From Actinokineospora terrae (GTDB lineage Bacteria > Actinomycetota > Actinomycetes > Mycobacteriales > Pseudonocardiaceae), in contig NZ_FOGI01000011.1 of assembly GCF_900111175.1 (NCBI RefSeq), positions 136,891 to 200,890 on the forward strand: a stretch of DNA of 64,000 nt, read 5' to 3'. The notes beneath the pieces were generated by a model that was not told the DNA's origin, ran no database searches, and saw only the letters and a list, made by a program, of their open reading frames with translations. Below, one piece after another: positions 51,901 to 60,274 of the stretch (its first letter is position 1; each line of letters begins with the position of its first letter). The position numbers were made by a program, and so were the translations under genes.

Positions 51901-53964
51901 TACGTGGTGACCGAGGCGACGCCGGGCAACCGGCTCGACGGCAAGGAGACGGTCGGCAGCACCGGTGGCACGCTGTCGCCGCCGAACGCGATCACCAACA
52001 TCACCCTCGCCGGTGGTGAGGACGCGACCGGCTACACCTTCGCCGAGCTCACCGCGTCGTCCATCTCGGGTCTGGTCACCGACGACTCCGTCGACGCCCA
52101 CCCGCTCGCCGGTGTCACGCTCACCCTGACCGGTACCGATGATCTCGGCAACCCGATCCCCACGCCGGGATCGCCGACCGTTCCCGTCACGGTGGTCACC
52201 GGGCCCGACGGCACCTACTCCTTCGACAACCTGCGGCCCGGCACCTACACGATCACCGAGACCCAGCCCAACGGATACGGGTCGGGGTCGTCGGCCGCCG
52301 GTTCGGAGGGTGGCGACGACTCGCTGCCGAACGTGATCGCCGAGATCATCCTCGACCCGAACAAGTCGATCACGGACTACAACTTCGTCGACGCGCTCGG
52401 CTCGCTGACCGGCACGGTGTTCCAGGACAACAACAAGAACGGGATCCAGAACCTGCCCGGTGACATCGGGCTCCCGAACGTCGTCCTGCACCTGACCGGC
52501 ACCGACGTCAACAGCCAGCCGGTGAGCCTGACCGCGACCAGCAAGGGCGACGGGTCCTACCTGTTCCCCGACCTGGTGGCGGGCACCTACTCGCTGACCG
52601 AGGAGCAGCCGGACACCTACAACGACGGCCAGGACACCCCGGGAACCGGCGGCGGGTCGACCAGCGGGTCGGACACCATCACCCCGATCACGATCACCGC
52701 GGGTGAGGTGGCGAGCGGCTACAACTTCGCCGAGTACCCGGACTCCATCGGTGGCCGGGTGTGGGTCGACCTCGACGGCGACGGCGTGATCGACGTCGAC
52801 GAGACGACCTTCCTGGCCAACGTGACCGTCACGCTGCAGGACGGCAACGGCGTGCAGATCACCACGACCACCACCGACTCGAACGGGCACTACTCGTTCC
52901 CGAACCTGCCGCTGGGCAACTACATCGTCGTGGAGACCCAGCCGGTCGGGTACGGGTCGACGACGCCGAACACGGTGCCGGTCACCCTGCTGCAGATCAA
53001 CCCGAACACCATCGAGGGCAAGGTCGTCAACTTCGGTGAGCGGCACGGCAGCATCGGTGACTTCGTCTGGAGCGACACCAACGGCAACGGGCTGCAGGAC
53101 AGCGGCGAGCCGGGTGTGGCCGGGGTGACCCTGACGCTCTACAGCGACACGGGCACGCCGATCACGACGACCACCACCGACGGCGACGGCAAGTACCACT
53201 TCGCCGACCTGCCCTCGGGCACCTACTACGTCGGCGTCACGCTGCCCGCGGGCAAGTCGTTCACCAAGCCCAACGTGGAGGGTGACGCGACCAACTCCGA
53301 CGTCAGCTGGGTGACCGGCGTCAGCGCGGCCCTCGTGGTCGAGCCGGACGGCAACGGTGCCATCCCGCAGCTGACCGATGTGGACGCGGGCCTGGTCACC
53401 AAGGTCGTCGACCTCGCGGTGGGCGTCACCACGCCGACCCCGAGCGCCAACATCGGCCAGACGGTGATCTTCACCGCCACGGTCGCCAACACCGGCACCT
53501 CACCGGTCCAGGGCGCCCGGACGACGATCACCATCCCGGCGGGCCTGAGCGTGGTCTCCGCGGGCGGCACCGCGGTTCCCGCCGCGAGCTCGCAGGACAT
53601 CAACGCGGCCGCGGCCATCGAGTGGCAGTGCTCCACCGCCGGGCAGGTCGTCACCTGCGCGACGGACGCGATCATCCTGCCGGGCCAGTCGCTCGGCGCG
53701 ATCACGGTGAACACCACGGCCACCCGCGCGGTCACCGACACGACCGCCCGGGCCACGGTGACCCTGGCCGACGGCTCGTCCGACGACAACCCGAACAACG
53801 ACGCCGCCGTCGTCACGGTCGGGGTGTCGGCCACGTCCTCCTCGGACCTGGTGGACACGGGCGCCGACGTCAAGTGGCCGTTCTTCGGCGGCCTGTTCCT
53901 GCTGCTGGTCGGCTCGGTGACGGTCTTCGTCACGCGTCGGCGGCGGGGGAGCAGTAGCGAGTGA
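48928..53964 (+). CDS. Giant SdrD-B repeat surface protein with LVDTG sorting signal
   Basis: 1678 aa. Signal peptide (1-35), N-terminal domain resembling DUF3344 (about 40-400: WSLVVVWYFDAPNGDAPAKR), two DUF11-like modules (about 400-600), then about eight SdrD-B repeats (about 600-1470; each with SGxVxxDxxxDGxxDxxE and TYTxTETQP-like motifs, which bind calcium in Staphylococcus), a final DUF11 module (about 1490-1635), and a cell-wall sorting signal: LVDTG (1641-1645), membrane segment (about 1651-1669) and TRRRRGSSSE. A long, stalk-like adhesin or structural protein attached by the sortase next door. Confidence 0.92.
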   Translation: MSITRAVRRGLAAVLATVTAAAGVVVLGVAPVEAAVVRPFTLNYDKELYGDFVQAGNGNMQCPSVSDPVDPFGEPIATCAQSQARTYTASTGINDSYYMRWADVDGSAATYNSSTGSVTVPAGAKIDYARLNWAGDTGTIRLADGTISAAPGCNTRQFLAGGGTAVLPSGTPESTSARFTVGGVTQAVAPAVISRDALANVPNSQPQFYTAYANVTAQVAANLTTGSAQTITVGNVWSPQGFGCFAGWSLVVVWYFDAPNGDAPAKREVYIYDGHVRQSSADAATTTTVSGFRVGDNNVRVGVTAYEGDFNISGDSFAINGTAVEEPISAAVTNNFFVSYAENDVNPAVDNNMSVDSKVVATNLITTGSTSATLTFATSGDTYLAENLVLSVPIPSISVTKTLNAPGPYKPGDTVTYNFSIVSPGGSSATSVEVDDPLAANCDKVIGTLLADVPYTYSCTGLAGSDDYINTATATGDSSFGDPLTGTGEVPVTVINPSIDITKVADQATYTTGQTITFTITVHNDGDSPITGISVSDPTVPSCANATIGTLGAGGSTSYTCTATAPITGDSNTATVNGTDQLGDPISDSATSSVPTVGEISGRVFIDRSNNGTYDPGATQYDTGVSGVTVTLTGTTAGGSPVNTPGTTASDGTFVFPSIQAGTYTVTETQPAAYDDGTDTAGTHAVSGGNDIFTVTLTSGQSSTGNLFAELATSSLAGRVYLDADNSGTVNGAEGALTGNPAVTISLTGTDNGGNAVTLSTTTNGAGNYTFSALRPGTYTITETQPGGFTDGKETVGTSGGTLSPPNAISAISLAARTNGTGYLFGEYVATSITGSVVDDGGNAIANVTITLSGDASATTTTAPNGTFSFTTLAPGTYTITETQPIAYGDGPESAGSPAGNISVNDVISGIVLSSGTAGAEYVFAEDRGSIAGVVFDDYDNDGIKDAGEPGLAASVTLTGVDANSVTITPVTITSNATTGVYTFPNLLGGTYVVTEATPGNRLDGKETVGSTGGTLSPPNAITNITLAGGEDATGYTFAELTASSISGLVTDDSVDAHPLAGVTLTLTGTDDLGNPIPTPGSPTVPVTVVTGPDGTYSFDNLRPGTYTITETQPNGYGSGSSAAGSEGGDDSLPNVIAEIILDPNKSITDYNFVDALGSLTGTVFQDNNKNGIQNLPGDIGLPNVVLHLTGTDVNSQPVSLTATSKGDGSYLFPDLVAGTYSLTEEQPDTYNDGQDTPGTGGGSTSGSDTITPITITAGEVASGYNFAEYPDSIGGRVWVDLDGDGVIDVDETTFLANVTVTLQDGNGVQITTTTTDSNGHYSFPNLPLGNYIVVETQPVGYGSTTPNTVPVTLLQINPNTIEGKVVNFGERHGSIGDFVWSDTNGNGLQDSGEPGVAGVTLTLYSDTGTPITTTTTDGDGKYHFADLPSGTYYVGVTLPAGKSFTKPNVEGDATNSDVSWVTGVSAALVVEPDGNGAIPQLTDVDAGLVTKVVDLAVGVTTPTPSANIGQTVIFTATVANTGTSPVQGARTTITIPAGLSVVSAGGTAVPAASSQDINAAAAIEWQCSTAGQVVTCATDAIILPGQSLGAITVNTTATRAVTDTTARATVTLADGSSDDNPNNDAAVVTVGVSATSSSDLVDTGADVKWPFFGGLFLLLVGSVTVFVTRRRRGSSSE

Positions 53965-53981
53965 TCTGTAGCTAGGTAGGC

Positions 53982-54013
53982 ACGAGGCCCGCGGGGATCC
54001 CCGCGGGCCTCGT
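53982..54013 (+). terminator. Terminator of the surface protein gene
   Basis: Almost perfect palindrome with a 13-bp or longer stem (53982-53994 with 54001-54013) 17 bases after the stop. The remainder of 54014-54306 shows no gene that I can support; an open frame at 54049-54255 lacks a ribosome-binding site. Confidence 0.8.
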
Positions 54014-54306
54014 CGCGTGTCGGGGCTGATCGCCTGGGTCTGTGCGCGGTGGCCCTGGTGGGGTTCGTCGTTAGTGGGGTGGTGGTTGCGACTGGTCGGT
54101 CGCTGGATGGGGTGTGCCGGGGGTGTCGCGTGTGGACCCTGCTTGTGGCGGGTGTTGTGACGGGGCGTTATGTGCATCGCTGGGTCGTGGTGTTCTTTCG
54201 TTATCTGATTTCACCTGTTCAGCCCAAAAAGTCGATCAAGGACTTGTGTCCGTAGCTGACTGGCCGTAAACCATCACCCATCAGTGGGTCAGTGGTAGGA
54301 GGCATC

Positions 54307-55020
54307 ATGGGTCAGCCGGTCAACGCCAACTGGCAGGGGTTCTGGTCGGACACCGCGCGCGAGCAGGGGGTGGCCATCTGGGACAGCGCGCCCGGGGTGA
54401 CCTCGACCGCGCACCTGCCGTTGTTCGAGCAGCACTTCGCCGTCGACCTGCCGGTCCTCGACATCGGGTGCGGCAACGGGACGCAGTCCGCCGCGTTGGC
54501 CGCGCACTACCCCCGCGTCCTCGGCCTCGACTTCGCGCCCGCCGCCATCGAGCACGCCACCGCGCTGTACGGCGACTCCGGTGTCGACTTCCGCACCTTC
54601 GACCTGGCCGACACCACCGCCGCCACCGCCCTGCACGCCGAACTCGGCGACGTGAACATCTACATGCGCGGCGTCCTGCACCAGATGCCCGACGACCGCC
54701 GCGCCGACGCCGCCGCCTCGCTGGCCACCCTGATCGGCGCGTCCGGCCACCTCTTCGCCGTGGAACTCGCCCCCGCCGCGGGCGAGACCATCAAGTCCGC
54801 GATGTCGGAGAGCCCCACCGCCGTCCCCAAGATGCGCCAGGTCTTCAAGCACAACCTGACCCCCGCCGCCTGGGTCGACGGCAAGCTCGAGGAGCTGCTG
54901 ACCGGCGCGGGCCTCACCATCCTCGACACCGGCCCCATCACCCTCGAGGGCACCGACACCCGCGTGGACGGCACCCGCCTGGACCTCCCCATGACCTACG
55001 CGGTCGCCCGTCGCGCCTGA
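54307..55020 (+). CDS. SAM-dependent class I methyltransferase
   Basis: 237 aa; ATG 54307 has TAGGAGG 5 bases upstream. SAM-binding motif VLDIGCGNGTQSAALA (54-69) and the acidic GLDFAPAAIE; VLHQMPDDRR follows. Substrate unknown; the N-terminal NANWQGFWSD fits small-molecule methylases. Confidence 0.87.
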   Translation: MGQPVNANWQGFWSDTAREQGVAIWDSAPGVTSTAHLPLFEQHFAVDLPVLDIGCGNGTQSAALAAHYPRVLGLDFAPAAIEHATALYGDSGVDFRTFDLADTTAATALHAELGDVNIYMRGVLHQMPDDRRADAAASLATLIGASGHLFAVELAPAAGETIKSAMSESPTAVPKMRQVFKHNLTPAAWVDGKLEELLTGAGLTILDTGPITLEGTDTRVDGTRLDLPMTYAVARRA

Positions 55021-55109
55021 CCCCCACCCACTCCGGCAGGCCGGGCTGCCGGGGTGGGGCATGATCCACGCCACTCCCGCGGGCGCGGGTGGGTGGATAG
55101 GGTCGAGGG

Positions 55110-55760
55110 GTGATTGAGCAGATCCTCCCGGCCGCCGCGGTGGCGGTGGAGGCGTTCGTGGATCCGGTCGGGGCAGTGCTGTTGCCCGAGGAGGAGCCGT
55201 TCGTCGCCAAGGCGGTGGACAAGCGGCGGCGGGAGTACACGACGGTTCGGCACTGCGCTCGGGTGGCGCTGGGGCGGATGGGGCGCGCGCCCGCGCCGAT
55301 CCTGCCGGGGGAGAAGGGGGCGCCGCGGTGGCCGGACGGGGTGGTCGGCAGCATGACCCACTGCGCCGGGTACCGGGCCGCCGTGCTCGCTGAGTCCGCG
55401 CACCTCACCACCATCGGCATCGACGCCGAACCCCACGTCGCCCTCCCCGACGGTGTCCTCGACGCCGTCAGCCTGCCCGACGAGCGCGACCACCTGGCCG
55501 ACCTTGCCCGCCGCGCCCCCGACGTCCACTGGGACAAACTCCTCTTCACCGCCAAGGAAAGCGTCTACAAGGCCTGGTTCCCCCTAGCCCGCACATGGCT
55601 CGGCTTCTCCGACGCCCGCCTCCGCCTGAACGAGGACGGCACCTTCACCGCCGCCCTCCTGGTCCCCGGCCCCACCGTCAACGGCACCGAACTCACCGGC
55701 TTCACCGGCCACTGGACCACCGGCGAAGGCCTCGTCATCGCCGCCATCGCCCTGCCCTAG
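55110..55760 (+). CDS. 4'-phosphopantetheinyl transferase (Sfp/EntD-like)
   Basis: 216 aa from GTG 55110. Activates carrier proteins of polyketide and non-ribosomal peptide synthetases or fatty-acid synthase with the coenzyme A arm. VGSMTHCAGY, IGIDAEP with the metal-binding Asp, and FTAKESVYKAWFPL are the family motifs. Its stop codon and that of the convergent caspase-KAP gene share the sequence CTAG. Confidence 0.93.
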   Translation: MIEQILPAAAVAVEAFVDPVGAVLLPEEEPFVAKAVDKRRREYTTVRHCARVALGRMGRAPAPILPGEKGAPRWPDGVVGSMTHCAGYRAAVLAESAHLTTIGIDAEPHVALPDGVLDAVSLPDERDHLADLARRAPDVHWDKLLFTAKESVYKAWFPLARTWLGFSDARLRLNEDGTFTAALLVPGPTVNGTELTGFTGHWTTGEGLVIAAIALP

Positions 55761-58297
55761 ACCAGTTCGGCGGCGAGCTTCGCCAACTGCTCACCTTCGT
55801 AGCGCAACAGCAGTCCCCGGATTCCCGCGACGGCCTTGTGCTGCTGGTGGGTGTGCAGGTCCAGTTGCCGCAGCGCCCGTGCCCACTGCCAGTCATCCGC
55901 CATCCCCTGCGCGAGGACCTGCAGCCCGTGCTCGCCGTCGACCCGCCGGTGCAACCCGCGCTGGGCGGACGGCCACCGGGTGATGATCTCCGCGAGTACG
56001 ACCAACTGCCGCGCTTCCTCGACCAGCTGCGCCGTCCCCCGTCGGCGGATGAGCACGCGCAGGTAGTACTGCCACGTGGTCAGCAGCCGCTTGGTCTCGC
56101 GGACCGACGGCGCGGGCTGGTCCCGCAGCCTCTCGGCCATGCGCTCCCGCACCCGGGGGTCGTGCTCCAGGAAGCTCACCGTCTTGGTGACCTCGGGGCT
56201 GCTCGGACGTGCGGCGGTCGCGGGTGACAGCGTGGCGACGTGCTGGTGCGGGAGGTCCTCGACGTTGTCCGCGAGCGGCCGCCGGTCCGTTGGCGCGACG
56301 CTGCCGAGGAGGTTGCCGAGCACGCCACCCACCGCCGAGTGGGAGACGGTGGGGACGGTGATCGGCAGCTGGATCAGCTTCCGCAGGAAACTCCACCCCG
56401 GCGTCGGGTCGTCACCGTGCAGCGTCTTGCCCTGCAACGCGGAGTGCACCTCGTCCAGGTGCGTCGCGACGGCGGTCGTGTCGAGGCACAGGACGAACCT
56501 GGTGACCGGGAAGGTGCGGGTGACGAACAGGTTGATCGCCTCGAACACCTCGGCCGTGGTGCTCGGCGCGCACCGGTCGAGGTCGTCGATGAAGACCACC
56601 AGGTGGTGCCCGGCCGCCTCGACGTCGCGCAGCACCGCGAAGACGTCGTGCTGCGCCAGGTAGAGGTAGCCGGAGCGGGCGTTGTGGTACGGGTCGCGCA
56701 GGTCTTCGTCGGTTGGGTTGCCCGCCAGGGTGTTGCTGAGTGGACCGACGAACAGGTCAGTGGGCAACAGCGCCGTCGCGGGCTTGAGGTAGCGGTAGGC
56801 CGTGTGCGCGGCCCCGGCGGCGAGGAGCGCGACGATCAGCAGCACCGCGATGTTGGACCCCGCGATCTCGACCCACCTGACCAGGACGTACCGGTCCATC
56901 GACCGCGCCATCTGCGCCGCGATCGGTATCACCAGCGCCAGCACCGCCGCCGTGAGCAGCGGTGACCACGCGTTCTTCCGCAACGCCTTGCGCAGGCGCG
57001 TGCGGTCGACCCGCTCGATGTTGCGCTGGAACCAGTACCGCTCGGTCGCGGCATCCCCGGTTGGCAACAACCGTTCCCCGACCGCGTCGAGCAGAGTCTT
57101 CGCCAGCCCCGCCCACACCTGTTCGCCGGTCTGGTGCGCCCACGGCTCGAACCGCGCCGTCACCACCGGCGGTCGCGTGTTCTCCTTGGCTTGCGGCATC
57201 ATCCTCTGTGTCCACAACGGACGTTTGTTGCCGCCGAGCGCCCGGTAGGCCGCGTGCGCCCTGAGCCGCTTCGGCCGCTCCGCCTGATCGACCGCTCGCG
57301 GCAACGCCACGACCTGCCGCTCGGTCAACTCGATCAACGATGTCTTGCCGGTTCCCCACGCCCCATCCAGCGCGATGACGGTGGGCCCTGCCAGGTCGTC
57401 GGGCCCACTTCCCCTCGGGGACACCAACTCCACCAACGTGTCCACCGCCGCCGCTCGGTCGAGCAGGTCCACCTCGGGTGGGCGATCGCCGTAACCCCGG
57501 GTCCGCACCACCCACTCCGTGTCGGCTTCGTCGTCCACCGGTGCGAGCGCGCTGGGCGCGTAGGCGACCAATGCCCTGAACGCTTCCGGCGTCACCACCA
57601 CCGCGGGTGGCATCGTCAGGGGCGCGAGCCTGGACATCTCGGCGACCACCGCTTGGTGCAACTCGACCGGGGTGATGAGCCCATCGCCGTCCGCGTCCGC
57701 CGTCCCGGTCCGCAGCGTCCTGATCAACGCTTGGACGAACAGCGAGCGACCGGGGCTGTCGATCATCTGGGGTATGCCGGAGTTCGTGAACGAGTACTGG
57801 AGTTCTTCCGCGGACACCATGGCGAAGATGCCGCTACGGCTGGCGAAACTGCCTGCGGCAGTCAGATCGATGATCGTGCCGAGGTCCGTCGTCCCGAGCG
57901 TGTGGCAGTCGGCGACGAAGATGACCTGGCCGGAATGGCTGTCGCGGACGAGCGATGTGAGGCGTTCTGCGGATAGTGCCGTGGCGGCGAGGTCGTCGGC
58001 TCGCGAATCGACGGTCGTCAGGAACAGTCCGCGCTGCTCGTCGTGCAGGACGTGTCCGCTGAAGTAGATGACCACGAGGTCATCCGGTCCCGCTGTGCCC
58101 AACAGGTCGATGACCGCCGGGATGACCTCTGTGGTCGGCCGGTCCAGGAGCACATCGACTGTGTAGTCGCCGATGGACGGGTCGGCGAGGATCTCGGCCA
58201 AGGCTGCGGTATCGCGTGTCGGCGCCTGTAGCCGGGCCAGTCGCTCGTCGGTGTACCTCCCCGCCCCGATGAGCAGTGCTCGCCGTGTGCCTGTCAT
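55757..58297 (-). CDS. Caspase - EF-hand - KAP P-loop NTPase fusion
   Basis: 846 aa from ATG 58297 (GGGAGGG upstream). N-terminal C14 caspase domain (5-250): H82 in YFSGHVLHD, C131 in VADCHTLG, with DCH where most have DCCHSG. Residues 201-212, DADGDGLITPVE, are a canonical EF-hand loop with ligands D201, D203, D205 and E212. Then a KAP-type NTPase: Walker A GAWGTGKTS (K318), two membrane segments (about 455-475 and 485-505) inserted in the P-loop domain as in KAP proteins, and Walker B VVFIDDLDRC. KAP NTPases are membrane-bound and often accompany defence genes. Probably a calcium- or signal-responsive suicide protease. Monocistronic, convergent with the PPTase gene. Confidence 0.85.
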   Translation of the reverse strand: MTGTRRALLIGAGRYTDERLARLQAPTRDTAALAEILADPSIGDYTVDVLLDRPTTEVIPAVIDLLGTAGPDDLVVIYFSGHVLHDEQRGLFLTTVDSRADDLAATALSAERLTSLVRDSHSGQVIFVADCHTLGTTDLGTIIDLTAAGSFASRSGIFAMVSAEELQYSFTNSGIPQMIDSPGRSLFVQALIRTLRTGTADADGDGLITPVELHQAVVAEMSRLAPLTMPPAVVVTPEAFRALVAYAPSALAPVDDEADTEWVVRTRGYGDRPPEVDLLDRAAAVDTLVELVSPRGSGPDDLAGPTVIALDGAWGTGKTSLIELTERQVVALPRAVDQAERPKRLRAHAAYRALGGNKRPLWTQRMMPQAKENTRPPVVTARFEPWAHQTGEQVWAGLAKTLLDAVGERLLPTGDAATERYWFQRNIERVDRTRLRKALRKNAWSPLLTAAVLALVIPIAAQMARSMDRYVLVRWVEIAGSNIAVLLIVALLAAGAAHTAYRYLKPATALLPTDLFVGPLSNTLAGNPTDEDLRDPYHNARSGYLYLAQHDVFAVLRDVEAAGHHLVVFIDDLDRCAPSTTAEVFEAINLFVTRTFPVTRFVLCLDTTAVATHLDEVHSALQGKTLHGDDPTPGWSFLRKLIQLPITVPTVSHSAVGGVLGNLLGSVAPTDRRPLADNVEDLPHQHVATLSPATAARPSSPEVTKTVSFLEHDPRVRERMAERLRDQPAPSVRETKRLLTTWQYYLRVLIRRRGTAQLVEEARQLVVLAEIITRWPSAQRGLHRRVDGEHGLQVLAQGMADDWQWARALRQLDLHTHQQHKAVAGIRGLLLRYEGEQLAKLAAELV

Positions 58298-58535
58298 GCA
58301 CGCCCTCCCCTGTCTGGAGGTACATCGTACGGCTGCGGGTATCCGCTTGTACTCGGAATACGCGGAACGATCCGGTGGTCTGGGCCAGGATCAGGGGTAA
58401 CGCGGGGTGTGAGCTGCGGGGCGGGTGGGTGTGTGTTCCGGGAATAGGGCGGCGGTTGTCGCTGGGCATTGCTTGTTCGGGTGAGCTGAATACGTTCCTC
58501 AACGGAAAGCCCTGCGTGAGGAAGGTTTGGTCACA

Positions 58536-60272
58536 GTGGACGCGAAATGGCGATGGTGGGCCGCGGGGGCGGCCTTGTGCTTGGTGGGCGGGTTGTCCGT
58601 GGCGGTCGGGGTGCACGGGGGTGCGGTGGCTCAGGGGCGGGGGTCGGCCGAGGTGGTGGTGGTTGGGGCCGGGGACATCTGCGGGTCCAACTGCAAGCAG
58701 ACCGCCGATCTGGTGAAGGCGGCCAATCCGGCGGCGGTTTTCACCACCGGTGACAACGCGTACGATAACGGGGCGCTCAGTGATTATCGGACCTACTACG
58801 AGCCCGCGTGGGGGCAGTTCCGGTCGTTGATCAAGCCGACGCCGGGGAATCACGAGTATCAGACTTCGGGTGCGGCCGGGTATTGGGATTACTTCAACGG
58901 GGTCGGGAACAACAACGGGGTCGCGGGGGAGCGCGGCAAGGGGTACTACAGCTGGGATGTCGGCGATTGGCACTTCGTCGCGCTCAACAGCAACATCTCG
59001 ATGTCGGCCGGGTCGGCGCAAGAGGTGTGGTTGCGCAACGACCTCAAGGCCACCGGGAAGCCGTGCACCGCGGCGTACTTCCACCACCCGTTGTTCACCC
59101 GCGGCTCGCACAGCCCCACCACCACGGCGCGCCCGATCTGGCAGGCGCTGTACGACAACAAGGCCGACCTCATCCTTAACGGCCACGACCACAACTACCA
59201 GCGCTACGCCCCACAGCGCCCCGATGGCACGGCTGACGCGACTAACGGCATCCGCGAGGTCCTAGTCGGTACCGGTGGTCGGGCGTTCTACACCTTCTCG
59301 CGCACCATGCCCAACATCGAGGCCAGTAACGACAACACCTACGGCATCCTCAAGTTGACCCTATCTGCCACCGGTTACCGCGGTCAGTTCGTGCCGGTCG
59401 CTGGGCGTACCTTCACCGATGACTTCTCCGGCGCGTGCAAGCAGAAGGGCACTACAGGCGGGTTCTCCCTGACCGCCGACCCTGCCACTGTCGCGCCCGG
59501 TGGGTCGACGACCACGAAGGTCACCGTAAGCGGCACCGGTTCGGCCAACCTCAGCCTGTCAGGGCTGCCGTCCGGTGTTACCGCGAGCATCCAGCCCAAT
59601 CCGGTCACTGCCCCTGGTGCCGCGACGGTCACCCTCAACGCGGCCGCTAGCGCCACACCTGGCACGACCACGGTCACGGTAAGCGGCACTGCCGGGGGTC
59701 AGACCAAAACGACGACGTTTGCGCTAACTGTCGGGTCGCCATCCAGTGACGTCTACTTCGACGACTTCGAGCGCGACACTGGCTGGACGGTCGGCGCCTC
59801 CGACACCGCGACCACCGGGGTCTGGGAGCGCCGCGACCCCGAGGCGACCGCCGAGAACGGCGACAAGCAGCTCGGCACCACCACCAGCGGCAGCAACAGC
59901 CTGGTCACCGGTCGGCTGGCCGGGTCGGGCGCGGGCAGCTACGACGTCGACGGCGGTCGCACCTCGATGCGGTCACCGGCGATCACCCTGCCCAGCGGCC
60001 AACCGCGGCTGTCGTTCCGGTGGAGCGTCGGCCTCGGCGCGAACGCGTCCACAGAGGACTACTTCCGGGTGACCGTGCAGGGCACCAGCAGCACCGTCGT
60101 GCTCGAGCAGAAGGGGACCGGCGCGCACGTCAACGGGTCGTGGCGCACCGCGTCGGTCGACCTGTCGGCGTTCGCGGGGCAGACGGTCCGGCTGCTGGTC
60201 GAGGCGGCGGACGGCGGGGCGACCAGCCTGGTGGAAGCCCAGGTCGACGATGTCCGGGTCAGTCGGGGGTAG
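58536..60272 (+). CDS. Secreted metallophosphoesterase with Ig-like and jelly-roll tail
   Basis: About 578 aa from GTG 58536 (GGAAGG 10 bases upstream; TTG 58527 is also possible). Signal peptide (about 1-33); calcineurin-like phosphoesterase (about 38-290) with GAGDICG, GDNAYDNG, GNHEY, FHHPLF and NGHDHNY providing the two-metal site; an Ig-like domain (about 305-405); a C-terminal beta-sandwich (about 408-578). Resembles purple-acid-phosphatase-type enzymes that release phosphate outside the cell. Confidence 0.88.
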   Translation: MDAKWRWWAAGAALCLVGGLSVAVGVHGGAVAQGRGSAEVVVVGAGDICGSNCKQTADLVKAANPAAVFTTGDNAYDNGALSDYRTYYEPAWGQFRSLIKPTPGNHEYQTSGAAGYWDYFNGVGNNNGVAGERGKGYYSWDVGDWHFVALNSNISMSAGSAQEVWLRNDLKATGKPCTAAYFHHPLFTRGSHSPTTTARPIWQALYDNKADLILNGHDHNYQRYAPQRPDGTADATNGIREVLVGTGGRAFYTFSRTMPNIEASNDNTYGILKLTLSATGYRGQFVPVAGRTFTDDFSGACKQKGTTGGFSLTADPATVAPGGSTTTKVTVSGTGSANLSLSGLPSGVTASIQPNPVTAPGAATVTLNAAASATPGTTTVTVSGTAGGQTKTTTFALTVGSPSSDVYFDDFERDTGWTVGASDTATTGVWERRDPEATAENGDKQLGTTTSGSNSLVTGRLAGSGAGSYDVDGGRTSMRSPAITLPSGQPRLSFRWSVGLGANASTEDYFRVTVQGTSSTVVLEQKGTGAHVNGSWRTASVDLSAFAGQTVRLLVEAADGGATSLVEAQVDDVRVSRG

Positions 60273-60274
60273 GG

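Noticed and set aside
48958..53199. Two long minus-strand open frames (673 and 710 aa)
   Set aside because: Antisense to the SdrD-B repeat protein; their length follows from its repeats and codon bias.
54049..54255. 68-aa plus-strand frame with a hydrophobic middle
   Set aside because: No ribosome-binding site and lies directly behind a strong terminator with no promoter visible.
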